Below, piece after piece: positions 34,300-45,136 of a stretch of 64,000 nucleotides of DNA. A program made the translations under genes and the position numbers. The notes under the pieces are model-generated. The model saw only the letters and a program-made list of their open reading frames with translations, did no database searches and was not told where the DNA came from. This stretch comes from Rhodothermales bacterium (GTDB lineage Bacteria > Bacteroidota > Rhodothermia > Rhodothermales > JAHQVL01): NCBI GenBank assembly GCA_041391505.1, contig JAWKNW010000010.1, forward strand, positions 62,001 to 126,000, in the 5' to 3' direction. How positions within the stretch are numbered: the stretch's first letter is position 1; the number at the start of each line of letters is the position of its first letter.

Positions 34300-35173
34300 G
34301 CCGCACCTCCCCTTTTCGGAAAGCAACGACGATGAATGTGACCACCAGCACCGTGTACAGCAGCGCGATGATGAAAGCCTCGGGCTTCTGGTGGATGTCG
34401 AACATCGCGTACTTCCGCATCGTCAGCACCGAGATCATCTGCGGCGACTGCCGGCCCAGCAGCAGCGGCACCTCGTAGCTCCCCAGCACCGCGATAAAAA
34501 AAAGCACGATGTTGGTAAAGCAGCGCTTGAGCAGGATCGGGACGTGGACGCGGTACAGCACCTGCCGCCGGCCCGCGCCGAGCGTACGCGCCAGCCGGCC
34601 GAGCGCGTCCAGCTTCTCGCTGTTGTAGATCTCGACGAAGAGCAGGATAAAAAACGGCACCGCGAGCCCGACGTGCGCGATCACGATGCCGATGCCGTAC
34701 GCATCGTTCACCAGGTCCGGAAACTGCGCGATGTCGTCGATCACCCCGAAACCGATCAGGATACGGGAGACGTACCCGGCCCCCGAGAACAGCTGAAACA
34801 CGATAAAGGCCGCCACCGTCGCCGGCAGCGCGAGCGGGAAATAGATGATGTACGACAGCGCCCCATATCCCAGGGGACGGCGCAGGTACAGCGCGAGGGT
34901 GAGGGACAGGCTGATCGTCAGCACGACGGATGCCGCGGCGATGTAGAGGCTGAGCCCGAAGGATGCCCATATTTCGCTCCCCTGCCCCAGCTTCGCCCAG
35001 TGATCCCAGGTGAACCCGTCGCTGAGGAGTCCCGACAGCCCGGTGCTGTACGCCACCGCGTACCCCAGGCTGAACAGGATGGGCAGGATAGCCAGCGCCA
35101 TAAAAAGCAGCAGCCCCAGCCGGCCCAGGCTGTTGCGGCTACTCAGCAAGGATTTCGGTCCGGAAATCTTCAT
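34289..35173 (-). CDS. ABC transporter permease, first subunit (YnjC-like)
   Basis: A 294-residue permease. It has an N-terminal helix (LGLLLFMALAILPILFSLGY), a periplasmic loop, the BPD_transp_1 core (IAAASVVLTISLSLTLALYL, YIIYFPLALPATVAAFIVFQ) and the coupling loop DALGRLARTLGAGRRQVLYR. In E. coli YnjC both permease halves are fused; here they are separate and overlap by 11 bases. The 5' end overlaps the binding-protein gene by 35 bases. Forms the channel with the 33514 subunit. Confidence 0.88.
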   Translation of the reverse strand: MKISGPKSLLSSRNSLGRLGLLLFMALAILPILFSLGYAVAYSTGLSGLLSDGFTWDHWAKLGQGSEIWASFGLSLYIAAASVVLTISLSLTLALYLRRPLGYGALSYIIYFPLALPATVAAFIVFQLFSGAGYVSRILIGFGVIDDIAQFPDLVNDAYGIGIVIAHVGLAVPFFILLFVEIYNSEKLDALGRLARTLGAGRRQVLYRVHVPILLKRCFTNIVLFFIAVLGSYEVPLLLGRQSPQMISVLTMRKYAMFDIHQKPEAFIIALLYTVLVVTFIVVAFRKGEVRHEH

Positions 35174-36350
35174 AGAGCCGGATCATGTATTCGGGGGCGA
35201 GTTCGGGCAGCGCATGCGGCTGGATCGCCTCGCGGGGCGGCGCATGCGTGCGGCCCGGGACGCTGCGAAACCGTTCCTGCCACTCCGCCGGCAGCCGGTC
35301 GATCGCCAGCACGGTCCCGTCGCCCCAGACGGCGGGATCGAACTTGCGGAGCTGGGCTTCGGGAGAGATCAGAAAGTTTATCGTCACCAGGGCGCCGGCC
35401 TTATGCGAGGAGGTCCTGACAATCCCCATGTAATGCGAATTCTGGATGGTCCCGCCCTCGAGCACGAAGGCCCGGGCCGATTCCGGAAAAAGCCCCTGCA
35501 ACACTTTATTGTCGACTTCGCCGTCGTTGTTACTCATGGTGAAGTCCACTTCCCCGCTCGCGAACATCTGGTGCAACTGCGCGACGCCGGCCGGATACGT
35601 CTCGCCTTCCTTCCACAGGTACGGCTTGATGTCCCTGACATACGCCCAGAGCTGCGGCGCATAGCGCCCGTACAGGGTCTCGTCGAACGGGCCGGCCAGC
35701 GCGTCGGGGCCGCCGGCGATGTCCATCAGCCACGACTTCAGCAGCGTCATCCCCGTAAAGCCGTTGTCGAACGTAAACCGACCCGGGTGGGCGCGGACCC
35801 ATGCGGCGAGCGCTTCGCGCGTCGTGGGGGGCGCTGGCACACGCAGCGTATCGTAGATGAGGGTCAGCTGCACGTTGCCCCAGGGCGCCTCGAAGCCCTC
35901 GACCGGCTGCTGGAAATCCACCCCGATGTAGGGGTTGTCCAGATCGATGTACTGCGCGTTCGGCAGGCGCTGCGTGAAGGGGCCGTAGAGGGCGTCGATC
36001 TGGCGGAGCTGATAAAACGTTTCGCCGTTGATCCACATCATGTCGACCTCGCTCTCGGCCTTGCCGGCTTCGATCTCGGTCATCAGCATCGAGACGATCT
36101 GGTTGCCCTGTCCGGAGCTGATCGTCAGGTTGACGGCGTAGCGCTCGGCCACCACCGGCGCGACGTAGCCGCGCATATACTCGTTGATGAACGGGTCGCC
36201 GGTCCACATCACGAGGTTGACGTCCTGCCCGCGCGCCGCGGCCTCGATGGCCTCCCACGACGCCGAATCGACGTCCACGCCGGCATCTCCTTTCGGAGAC
36301 GCGCCGCAGGCGGCGGCGATCATCGATAGAACGAGGAAGATGCGTTTCAT
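35139..36350 (-). CDS. ABC transporter substrate-binding lipoprotein (YnjB-like)
   Basis: A 403-residue exported binding protein. The signal MKRIFLVLSMIAAAC ends in a plausible lipobox, so it is probably membrane-tethered. Conserved blocks match the YnjB family: WTGDPFINEYMRGYVAPVVA, SEVDMMWINGETFYQLRQID, LPNAQYIDLDNPYIGVDFQQ, EGFEAPWGNVQLTLIYDT and FTFDNGFTGMTLLKSWLMD. The YnjB/YnjC/YnjD system has no firmly proven substrate; thiamine-related compounds have been proposed. A longer frame to 36461 adds unrelated residues antisense to nothing conserved. It follows the TonB-dependent receptor by 61 bases on the same strand. Confidence 0.85.
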   Translation of the reverse strand: MKRIFLVLSMIAAACGASPKGDAGVDVDSASWEAIEAAARGQDVNLVMWTGDPFINEYMRGYVAPVVAERYAVNLTISSGQGNQIVSMLMTEIEAGKAESEVDMMWINGETFYQLRQIDALYGPFTQRLPNAQYIDLDNPYIGVDFQQPVEGFEAPWGNVQLTLIYDTLRVPAPPTTREALAAWVRAHPGRFTFDNGFTGMTLLKSWLMDIAGGPDALAGPFDETLYGRYAPQLWAYVRDIKPYLWKEGETYPAGVAQLHQMFASGEVDFTMSNNDGEVDNKVLQGLFPESARAFVLEGGTIQNSHYMGIVRTSSHKAGALVTINFLISPEAQLRKFDPAVWGDGTVLAIDRLPAEWQERFRSVPGRTHAPPREAIQPHALPELAPEYMIRLYEDFRTEILAE

Positions 36351-36411
36351 GCTAGATCTCACCGGCATAGGCGGCCCTGACTGCGCGGACACGCCCTGGC
36401 GTGTCCCGTCA

Positions 36412-39400
36412 TCAAAACACGACGCGGACGCCGAACTGGAACTGGCGCGGCGGAGCGGCATTGCGGCGGACGATCTCCCGGGCGCCGCCGACCTGTATCT
36501 GGTTGCTCTGCGTCGCGTTGTTCGAGTAGCCGCTCAGGTTCTCGGCGTTGAACAGGTTGAAGATGTCGGCGCGAAGCTCGACGATCTGGCCGGCGACCGG
36601 CAGGTTGTAGTGCACGCCGAGGTCGAACGTCGTAGCCCAGGGCAGGCGGTCGCTGTTGCGGTCCTCGCCCGGCGCGCGGTCGCTGTTGCCCTGGTAGGCA
36701 TCCGCGAAGGAGCGTCCGTCGCCGTTAAGGTCGGTGGTGCCAAAAATCGTCGCATCGGGAATCCGGTTGATCGGCTGGCCGCTCTGGACGAGCGCCGCGA
36801 CCGATACGGCCACGTCGCGCACCGGGTAATAATAGACGATCCCGTTGATCACATGCGTGCGGTCGTTGATCGACGGCCCCCATTCGTCCTCGAAATTATT
36901 GGCGTCCTGCGCGCGGAAGTTGATGTCTTCCGTGTTGTTGCGCAGGTTCGAGAGCGTGTACGAGAAGCGGTAGGCGTAGGTATCGTCGTGGCGATCCTTG
37001 AGGAGGTTGAACGACGCCGCGTAGTAGCGCGACTCCCCGCCGGCCTCGCTAACCACGATGTTGCGCGCCCCGCCCGGGACGATCGGTACCGGCCGCGTGG
37101 CGTCCGCCTCGGCCGGCGTGCGGACATAGTCGCTCGGATCAAACGCCGGGTCCGTTGGCACCGGATCCAGGTCCCACGGCGCCGGCGGGTTCAGGCTGCG
37201 GAGCCGGTAGAGATTAAACGACCGGGTGTGCACCAGATCGACATAAAACAGCCGATCCGTGCCCAGCTGCCGCTGGTATCCCAGCGAGAACTGGTGTGTG
37301 TACGGGTTGTCGTAGCCGTTTGGATTGAGGATGCGCAGCTCGTTGCTGAACACCTGGTCGCGCTGCGCCAGCACCTCGAACGGCCCGGGGCCCTGCAGGT
37401 ACCCGGGCGTGAGCGCAGTGGCGTCGACCGTCAGGTTGCCGTCGAACGTGATCCGGTCGAGGTCGGTATCCGCCGGCAGCACCCCCGTGTCGATCAGCTG
37501 CTGCAGCTGCTGCCGGTAGCCCTCCGCCGTCGAGTTCTGCTGGAGCGCATCCGAATAGATGGCGTAGAGCACCTTGTCGTAAAAGATGCCGTACCCGCCG
37601 CGGACGACGCTGCGGTCGTCGATGAGGTAGTTAAAATTGAGGCGGGGCGCGAAGTTATTCAGGTCGCCTTCGGCGGCGCCGCCCTTCGAGAGGTTGTCGT
37701 AATCGTACCGCAGCCCGACGGTCAGGTTGAGCCGGCTGTTGACGGCCACCTGGTCCTCGGCGTAGAGCGAGTAGTAGTTCTGCCGGGCGCCGAAGCGTGT
37801 CGGACGCAGCTCGATCGAGTAGGCGAGCACCTCGGCGTCCGCCGGGATGTCGGTGACGCCCAGCTCCGAGCCGAGGGCCCGCTCGCGGAGCGCGTCTTCC
37901 TGCGCCTGGTTGAGCTGCACCAGATAGGCGCCCGCCGGCGCGCCGCCGCCCGCTAGCTCGAAATTCGACGTGATGATTTCGCCGCCGAACTTGAACGTGC
38001 TCTGGCCGACGGACAGCGTCACCTTCTGCTGAATCTGGAACGTGTTCTCGATGTCGTCGAACACATAGCCGGGGTGTCCGAGGCCGGCGAGGCTCAACCC
38101 GTCGGCGCCGAGCACGTCGACGCGGGGCGTCGTGTTGTCCTGCGCATCGGCGTAGTTCCAGCGAAACCGGCTGAACTGTGCATTGCCCTCCCACACGAAG
38201 CGGTCGCCCAGGTACGTATTCTGGGCCCCGATGAGCGTCGCGTTGCGGTCCTGGGTGTTTCCGGTGGAGGGGAACTCGGTGCCCCCCTCGAGCCCGCCGC
38301 CCTGCCGCTCGATGCCCACGATGCCGACATTGGCGCGGAAGGTGGAGCGAAACCGGTCCGACCAGCGCTGGTCGACCCGGGCCGACGCGAGCGAAAAGGT
38401 ATTCTGGCCACGGACCGTCTCGTTCACGCCGAGCGCCGGCACGTTGAGCAGGTTATCCTTGAGATCGTACGTCTGTTCGTAGTTGACGAAGAAGAAGGTC
38501 TCATCCTTCCGGATGGGGCCGCCGATGGCAAAGCCGGCCTGGTGCCGCTGGAAGCCGTCCTTCACCTGGTTACCGGAGAGGTCGCGCTGGGCGTACGGAC
38601 TGCTCGCGTCGATCACCGGACCCGGCCGCGTCACGTAAAACGCCTCCCCGCTTACGGTATTGCCGCCGCCTTTCGTCGTCACGTTGAACACCCCGTTGCC
38701 GGTCCGACCGTACTCGACCGAGTAGTTGTTCGTCAGCACGGTCACATCCTGCACCGATCCCACGGGAATGGGGAATTTCTGGCCGCCGAGAAAATTCTCG
38801 TTGTTATCCATCCCGTCGATCATGTAATTGACGAAGAGGGAGTTCGCGCCGTTGATGCTGACGTTGGGCGCCTCGGGGAAAAAGCCGGTCGCCAGCGTCA
38901 CGTTGGGCAGCCGGTAAAGCGCTCGCGTGATGTCGCGACCTTCGATGGGCAGCATCTCGACTTCCTTCGCCGCCAGCGTCGAGGCCACTTCGGCGGACGT
39001 CGTGTTGAGCTGCGCGAAACCGGAGCCTTCGACGACCAGCTCGTCCAACTGCACCTCGCTGACCGGCCCAACGAGCAGCACGACGCTGCGTTTTTCATTG
39101 GAACGGAGCCTGATCTGGCCGGCACGCGCCTCGTTGTAGTCGGCACTCTGCGGTACGAACGCCTCGTAGACGCCGGCGGTGGTGAGGCCGGCGAAAAAGA
39201 CCTTACCGAGCGCGTTGGTGGTTTTCTGCTCGGAGTAGCCGATCTCCTCGTTTTCGAGCCAGATCGTAATGCCCTCGATAGGCTGGTTGGTCTTCAGATT
39301 GAACACCGTCGCCTCCAGGCTCGCCTGCGCCGCGACGCGAAGGGGAGATGCAGCGAGGAAAAGCAGCGAAAGAACGCACAGCGGCACAAACCGCCTGAAT

Positions 39401-39414
39401 CGGGAAGCGATCAT
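36412..39414 (-). CDS. TonB-dependent receptor with carboxypeptidase-regulatory domain
   Basis: A 1,000-residue outer-membrane transporter. Signal peptide to about residue 30 (PLRVAAQA); residues about 31-118 are a CarboxypepD_reg-like beta-sandwich (LEATVFNLKTNQPIEGITIW). A TonB-box-like LDELVVEGSGF precedes the plug domain (about 135-265: DITRALYRLPNVTLATGFFP, NYMIDGMDNNENFLGGQ, NYSVEYGRTGNGVFNVTTKG). The rest is a 22-strand-type barrel ending QFQFGVRVVF with terminal Phe. It resembles Oar-like receptors. Being 61 bases upstream of the binding-protein gene on the same strand, it probably feeds the YnjBCD-like importer with its substrate. No SusD partner is present. Confidence 0.92.
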   Translation of the reverse strand: MIASRFRRFVPLCVLSLLFLAASPLRVAAQASLEATVFNLKTNQPIEGITIWLENEEIGYSEQKTTNALGKVFFAGLTTAGVYEAFVPQSADYNEARAGQIRLRSNEKRSVVLLVGPVSEVQLDELVVEGSGFAQLNTTSAEVASTLAAKEVEMLPIEGRDITRALYRLPNVTLATGFFPEAPNVSINGANSLFVNYMIDGMDNNENFLGGQKFPIPVGSVQDVTVLTNNYSVEYGRTGNGVFNVTTKGGGNTVSGEAFYVTRPGPVIDASSPYAQRDLSGNQVKDGFQRHQAGFAIGGPIRKDETFFFVNYEQTYDLKDNLLNVPALGVNETVRGQNTFSLASARVDQRWSDRFRSTFRANVGIVGIERQGGGLEGGTEFPSTGNTQDRNATLIGAQNTYLGDRFVWEGNAQFSRFRWNYADAQDNTTPRVDVLGADGLSLAGLGHPGYVFDDIENTFQIQQKVTLSVGQSTFKFGGEIITSNFELAGGGAPAGAYLVQLNQAQEDALRERALGSELGVTDIPADAEVLAYSIELRPTRFGARQNYYSLYAEDQVAVNSRLNLTVGLRYDYDNLSKGGAAEGDLNNFAPRLNFNYLIDDRSVVRGGYGIFYDKVLYAIYSDALQQNSTAEGYRQQLQQLIDTGVLPADTDLDRITFDGNLTVDATALTPGYLQGPGPFEVLAQRDQVFSNELRILNPNGYDNPYTHQFSLGYQRQLGTDRLFYVDLVHTRSFNLYRLRSLNPPAPWDLDPVPTDPAFDPSDYVRTPAEADATRPVPIVPGGARNIVVSEAGGESRYYAASFNLLKDRHDDTYAYRFSYTLSNLRNNTEDINFRAQDANNFEDEWGPSINDRTHVINGIVYYYPVRDVAVSVAALVQSGQPINRIPDATIFGTTDLNGDGRSFADAYQGNSDRAPGEDRNSDRLPWATTFDLGVHYNLPVAGQIVELRADIFNLFNAENLSGYSNNATQSNQIQVGGAREIVRRNAAPPRQFQFGVRVVF

Positions 39415-39721
39415 GGATATGGATGGTGGATCGAAAGTCGGTGGAGCGCACGCCCTCTGCCGGTCACGCCGGCACGTCGGGGATTAGTACGTACGCGGAG
39501 CGACGCGTTACGGGCGGCGGTGCTTGGACGAACAGACCTGCCCTGGGCCGGGCGCGTCAGGGCGGGCGCGGCGGCAAACAGGTGGTGGCAAGGTACGGTT
39601 CACCGCATTTTACGACAATACAGTCCCCGTAGCGGGCTGATCCCACGCGATCCGCAAGGCCGGCGCGATCGCAAAGACGGGCGCCAGGAGAGGAAATCCG
39701 GGCCGGCGGGCGTCCGGGCGG
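39415..39721. other. Intergenic region upstream of the TonB-dependent receptor
   Basis: No gene recognised. It should hold the promoter of the long leftward operon, but no convincing promoter or operator was found by eye. Confidence 0.4.
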
Positions 39722-40327
39722 CTATTTCTTGTTCAAGAGTTCATGCACGACCTGACTCGCGTGCAGATAAGCACGATACTGCCCGAACTGGAAGGCCGAG
39801 GCCTCGCTGTCCCGTTCGAGATCGGATCGGTGCGAGGCCTCCTGGCTGAGCTCCTTGAGCCGGTCCGCCAGGTGCTGAATCTCCTCCGGAGCGATCGCCG
39901 GCTCCGCCCCGCGCGGCGTTTTCGGCTGTGCGTCCCAGTTAGACTTCATCAGTCCGATGCCGTACGACATGACTTCCCGCCACGCCTGACCGATGGATGC
40001 ATCGTACTGCGCATCGCACTCCTCGACCGTCTTGAGCAGGCTGTCGAGCCAGAGGTCGTACAGCGCCGGCGGAATCTGGTGCCCGTGTTTGCCGTGCGAC
40101 GCACCCAGTTCCTGAATAAACGCGCGCGCCTTGTCGTCGCGCTTTTCGTACAGGTTCATCAACTGATACAGCGACGCATTGAGCATCGCCATCTGCCGCT
40201 CCATGTCCGAATGCGCGAACGCATTGCGGACCTCGGGGGACGACGCCATGAAGGTGTCGTAAAAACGCTCCAGAAAGTGGATGTTGCTCAGGCAGCGCAG
40301 GAGGCTGGACCGAAACTTCGCTTGCAT
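39722..40327 (-). CDS. Globin-like haem protein with C-terminal extension
   Basis: A 201-residue cytoplasmic protein. Residues about 1-140 follow a bacterial globin: FLERFYDTFMASSPEVRNAF (helices A-B and the CD region), ERQMAMLNASLYQLMNLYEK (E helix), LGASHGKHGHQIPPALYDLW, whose His near residue 78 would be the proximal haem ligand, and SIGQAWREVMSYGIGLMKSN (H helix). The remaining 60 residues are a charged helix. Such globins bind O2 or NO and often act in stress or as sensors. It is flanked by spacers on both sides and probably monocistronic. Confidence 0.78.
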   Translation of the reverse strand: MQAKFRSSLLRCLSNIHFLERFYDTFMASSPEVRNAFAHSDMERQMAMLNASLYQLMNLYEKRDDKARAFIQELGASHGKHGHQIPPALYDLWLDSLLKTVEECDAQYDASIGQAWREVMSYGIGLMKSNWDAQPKTPRGAEPAIAPEEIQHLADRLKELSQEASHRSDLERDSEASAFQFGQYRAYLHASQVVHELLNKK

Positions 40328-40518
40328 AGGGTATCGGCTGGGTCGATCGGCGGCGCGCGCGGGCGCTGCCGGTTATAGAGGCCGGTAAGGGACTGAACAC
40401 GACGGGATATCGACTACCTGTCGTCGCAGCGTTTCTCATAAACAGAGGAAGCCGGCCGCATCATGCGCGGTATGCCGCTTTCGAGCGCCACCGGAACACC
40501 ACGGCTGCCGCGCATCCG

Positions 40519-41862
<1,344 letters not shown>

Positions 41863-42349
41863 AACGGGGCTGGAATCAATCGGTGAAGGGGGTTCCGCAG
41901 CGCGAGCCGGCGGCTCGAAGCGGTTCCAATGACACAGGAAACCTCGCATCGGCCGCACGGAGCGGCATGGAAACGAAGGAGAAAAAGCGAATCGTAGCGG
42001 GCAGCAGGCCGGCGCTCACCCGAGGTGACGGGGTTCCGACAGCGCGTGAAATGAGGCGATCCAGGCTGCCTGAGGGCAGGGAATGGCGTGTATCCAGGAA
42101 AGCGATCGGCAAGGAATCATCGTCGTAGTCATCGAAAGGCAGATGGCTGCGCCGCAGGGCGCAAGGCGAGGTCCTTCTGGCAGTCGTCCATGTACCGGCA
42201 GCGGCGAGGCAGGATCCCGGTAATCCCCGATTTTTGCCCCCTCTGCGCCCGCAAGACGCCGCAACCCTTCACGGTTCCATCATTTCCTTTTAGGTCGAAA
42301 CGCGTACCTTTCACCACGCTCTTTTTTCAACGCCCGAACTCCTTGCCGC
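41863..42349. other. Divergent intergenic region
   Basis: 487 bases between leftward nhaA and the rightward phosphodiesterase gene. No gene, RNA, heptad array or REP-like element recognised; promoters for both genes must lie here. Confidence 0.4.
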
Positions 42350-43999
42350 ATGAAGCTATCCACGCTGTCGTCCGTCCTTCTCCTTGCGCTGCTCGCCGGC
42401 TGCCAGCCCGCCCCATCCCCCACGCCTTCCGGCATCGAACACGTCTTTGTGATCGGCGTCGACGGCATGAGCCCCGACGGCATCCGCAACGCCGACACGC
42501 CGGTCATGGACCGGATGATGCGTGAAGGCGCCTATACGCTCCAGGCGCGCGGCGTGCTGCCCACCAGTTCCAGCCCGAACTGGGCCTCGATGATCTCCGG
42601 CGCCGGCCCCGCGCTGCACGGCGTCACCTCGAACGACTGGGAGAAGGAAGTGCATTCCCTCCCGCCCGTCGTGAACGGAGACGAGACGATCTTCCCCACC
42701 ATCTTTTCGCTCGTCCACAACCAGCGCCCCGGAGCGGAGGTGGGTGCGATCTACCACTGGACCGGTTTCGGCCGGCTGTTCGAGAAACAGGCCGTCAACT
42801 ACGACCGCTCGCCCGACACCGAGGACGAAACCGCCGCGCTCGCCGCGGCCTATATCGAGGATAAAAAGCCGACCTTCGCCTTTGTGCATTTCGACCACGT
42901 CGATCACGCCGGCCACACTTACGGCCACGGCACCGACGCCTATTATGCGTCGGTCGGCCGCGCCGACTCCCTGATCGGCGTCGTCCTCGCGGCCATTGAA
43001 AACGCCGGCCTGCTCGAGCGCAGCCTGATCATCGTCTCGGCCGATCACGGCGGCATCGGCCTCGGACACGGGGGTGAGACGACGGAGGAACTGGAGATTC
43101 CGTTCCTCATGATGGGTCACGGCGTCAAGCGGGGCTTCGCCATCGAGGCGCCCGTCAACACGACCGACAACGCTGCGACGGTCGCCTTCGCCCTCGGCCT
43201 CAAGACGCCGTATGCGTGGACCGGCCGGCCCGTCGCCAGCGCGTTCGAAGGGTTCTCGACGCCCGACCTGATGTACACGGCGGCGTCGTACCTGCGGAGC
43301 CCGGTGATCCACCCGCCCCGCAACGGCTACGACCCCGCCGGCGGATTGTATGTCGACACCCAGCCCACGGTCCGCATCACCAACACGGCCGACCGGGGCG
43401 TCATCCGCTACACCCTCGACGGGACGAAACCGACCGCGGCCTCGCCGATCTACGACGCGCCGTTCACCCTCGACGCCACCACCGTCGTGCAGGCGACCGC
43501 GTTCGAGGAGGATGCCCCGATCAGCAAGATGTCCACCGCCTATTTCCGCGTGCTGTCACAACCCGCGTCGCGCGGCTACGGGATCCGCTACGCCGCGTAT
43601 GCCGTGGACGACCTGAGCGCATTGCCCGATGTGAGCCGGCTCCGGCCCGACACCCGGGGCACGACGTATGAGCTGAGCGGCGCGGGGCTGACGCTGCCCC
43701 GGGACGAACACGTGGTCATCGTCTTCGAGACCAACCTCGCCATCCTGGAGCCCGGCACGTACCGCTTTACCACCGGCTCGGACGACGGCAGCAAGCTCTA
43801 CGTCGACGGCAAGGAAGTGGTGAACAACGACGGCGACCACGGGGTCATCGAGCGCTCGGGAGACATGGACCTCACCGCCGGCCGGCACGCCCTGCGCGTC
43901 GAATGGTTCAACGGCGGCGGCGGAAAATGGCTGGGCGTCTTCTACGAAGGCCCCGGCGTCCCCAGACAGATCATTCCGGGGGATAGGATGCACCGTTGA
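42350..43999 (+). CDS. Alkaline-phosphatase-superfamily phosphodiesterase lipoprotein with PA14 domain
   Basis: A 549-residue lipoprotein (lipobox LLALLAGC). Residues about 30-300 are a type I phosphodiesterase/nucleotide pyrophosphatase domain: VFVIGVDGMSPDG (first metal Asp, about 37), VLPTSSSPNWASMISG (Thr/Ser nucleophile region), HFDHVDHAGHTYGHG (about 180), SADHGGIGLGHGG (about 230) with the second metal Asp/His and last His. About 335-400 is a chitobiase/FN3-like module (YTLDGTKPTAASPIYDAPFT). About 400-545 is a PA14 carbohydrate-binding domain (GTYRFTTGSDDGSKLYVDGK). Together this suggests a surface enzyme hydrolysing a phosphodiester, sulfate or phosphonate ester on a glycan. Signal peptide and ATG at 42350 agree. 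Confidence 0.87.
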   Translation: MKLSTLSSVLLLALLAGCQPAPSPTPSGIEHVFVIGVDGMSPDGIRNADTPVMDRMMREGAYTLQARGVLPTSSSPNWASMISGAGPALHGVTSNDWEKEVHSLPPVVNGDETIFPTIFSLVHNQRPGAEVGAIYHWTGFGRLFEKQAVNYDRSPDTEDETAALAAAYIEDKKPTFAFVHFDHVDHAGHTYGHGTDAYYASVGRADSLIGVVLAAIENAGLLERSLIIVSADHGGIGLGHGGETTEELEIPFLMMGHGVKRGFAIEAPVNTTDNAATVAFALGLKTPYAWTGRPVASAFEGFSTPDLMYTAASYLRSPVIHPPRNGYDPAGGLYVDTQPTVRITNTADRGVIRYTLDGTKPTAASPIYDAPFTLDATTVVQATAFEEDAPISKMSTAYFRVLSQPASRGYGIRYAAYAVDDLSALPDVSRLRPDTRGTTYELSGAGLTLPRDEHVVIVFETNLAILEPGTYRFTTGSDDGSKLYVDGKEVVNNDGDHGVIERSGDMDLTAGRHALRVEWFNGGGGKWLGVFYEGPGVPRQIIPGDRMHR

Positions 44000-44098
44000 A
44001 GGGTTTAAGGATCCAGGTTCCAGGTTCAAGGGGCTTTCCTGTGGCCTAAATCCTTAATCCTAGAGCCTAAATCCTTGATCCTTTATCCTTGATCCTCA
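43997..44098. repeat. Convergent heptad arrays between two gene ends
   Basis: AGGATCC AGGTTCC AGGTTCA AGGGG follows the plus-strand gene. From 44045, TAAATCC TTAATCC ... TTGATCC TTTATCC TTGATCC follows the minus-strand gene at 44105. Each gene therefore has the G-rich form 3' on its own strand. Confidence 0.88.
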
Positions 44099-44104
44099 CC
44101 CCCC

Positions 44105-44962
44105 TCACCGCCCCATCCCCTCGGCTTTCTGGACGAACGATTCGGCTTCGTCGATCAGGGCTTTGAGGGCGGCGTCGGAAATGCCGGCGGTGACGATGAC
44201 GGACTCGTTGAGCAGGCTCTTCGCGTCCTCCGTGTCGGCGTCCCTGAAGCTCAGCGCGAGGCGGTGCGCCACGTGTACGATGGACACGACGCGCGCGGTG
44301 TCGACGGGGGATTCCGTGGGATCCTTGTAGTGCAGACAGCTCTGGCGCACGACCGGCGGCAGGGACCAGGCTTCGGCCACCTTGAAGCCCACCACGCAAT
44401 GAAACTCCTCCGCCAGGGCCGACTCTTCCGCCGGCGTCACGTCGATCATGCCCTTCCCCTTCAGCTCCTCGATGGCCTGGAAGACGGACGGCTTGCCGAT
44501 CGAATGGAGGAGCCCGCAGAGATAGGCTTCCTCCTCGTCCAGCCCGCACTGCCGCGCCACTTCGTTGGCGATCAGGGCCGTGAGCTGGGCGTGGGACCAG
44601 ATGTCCGCCATCTCCTGTTCGTGCGCGTGCGCGCTGAATACCTTACCGCGGACGATGTGTGACACGGCGATGCGCCCGAGCACCCGGATGCCGAGCCGGG
44701 CTATCGCCAGCTGGAGGGACGTGATCTGACGGACGCCGCCGTAGGCCGCCGAATTGCACACCCGCACCACGCTGCCGACGAGGCTCTGATCTTTCTGGAT
44801 GAGATCCGCCATCGCCCGCGCGTTCGTATCCGGATCCTTGTACATCCGCAGCATATCGATCGCGACGGCCGGCAGCACGGGAATGGTCAGCTGTTCTGCG
44901 TCGATATAGCCCTGAAGGATGCTACGCGGCTCAGCCAGGTTCAGATCAACGTCGATAGGCAT
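44105..44962 (-). CDS. HDOD domain protein with degenerate HD motif
   Basis: A 285-residue cytoplasmic HDOD protein: LTIPVLPAVAIDMLRMYKDP, DQSLVGSVVRVCNSAAYGG, SLQLAIARLGIRVLGRIAVS, then YLCGLLHSIGKPSVF, where Ser replaces the Asp of the HD pair (His-Ser). It is therefore unlikely to be a phosphohydrolase and is more likely a protein-interaction/regulatory module. The domain covers nearly the whole chain. It is a paralogue in type, not a close copy, of the protein at 9624-10925, which keeps HD. Apparently monocistronic. Confidence 0.82.
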   Translation of the reverse strand: MPIDVDLNLAEPRSILQGYIDAEQLTIPVLPAVAIDMLRMYKDPDTNARAMADLIQKDQSLVGSVVRVCNSAAYGGVRQITSLQLAIARLGIRVLGRIAVSHIVRGKVFSAHAHEQEMADIWSHAQLTALIANEVARQCGLDEEEAYLCGLLHSIGKPSVFQAIEELKGKGMIDVTPAEESALAEEFHCVVGFKVAEAWSLPPVVRQSCLHYKDPTESPVDTARVVSIVHVAHRLALSFRDADTEDAKSLLNESVIVTAGISDAALKALIDEAESFVQKAEGMGR

Positions 44963-45136
44963 AGGGCAATGGGGATGGCGACGCCTGTACTGCGGCGCAA
45001 TGGGTCGGTAGCCAGAAGCGAGTGGAAACGGTCTTAGTTTCGGCCAAAAGCCGTCAAACTTTAGATGAGAAAGGGCACATCGAACGGCCTGCGGGTCGAA
45101 GAAACTCCCCTCCGCCGGCCGTCGTAATCACGCCCT

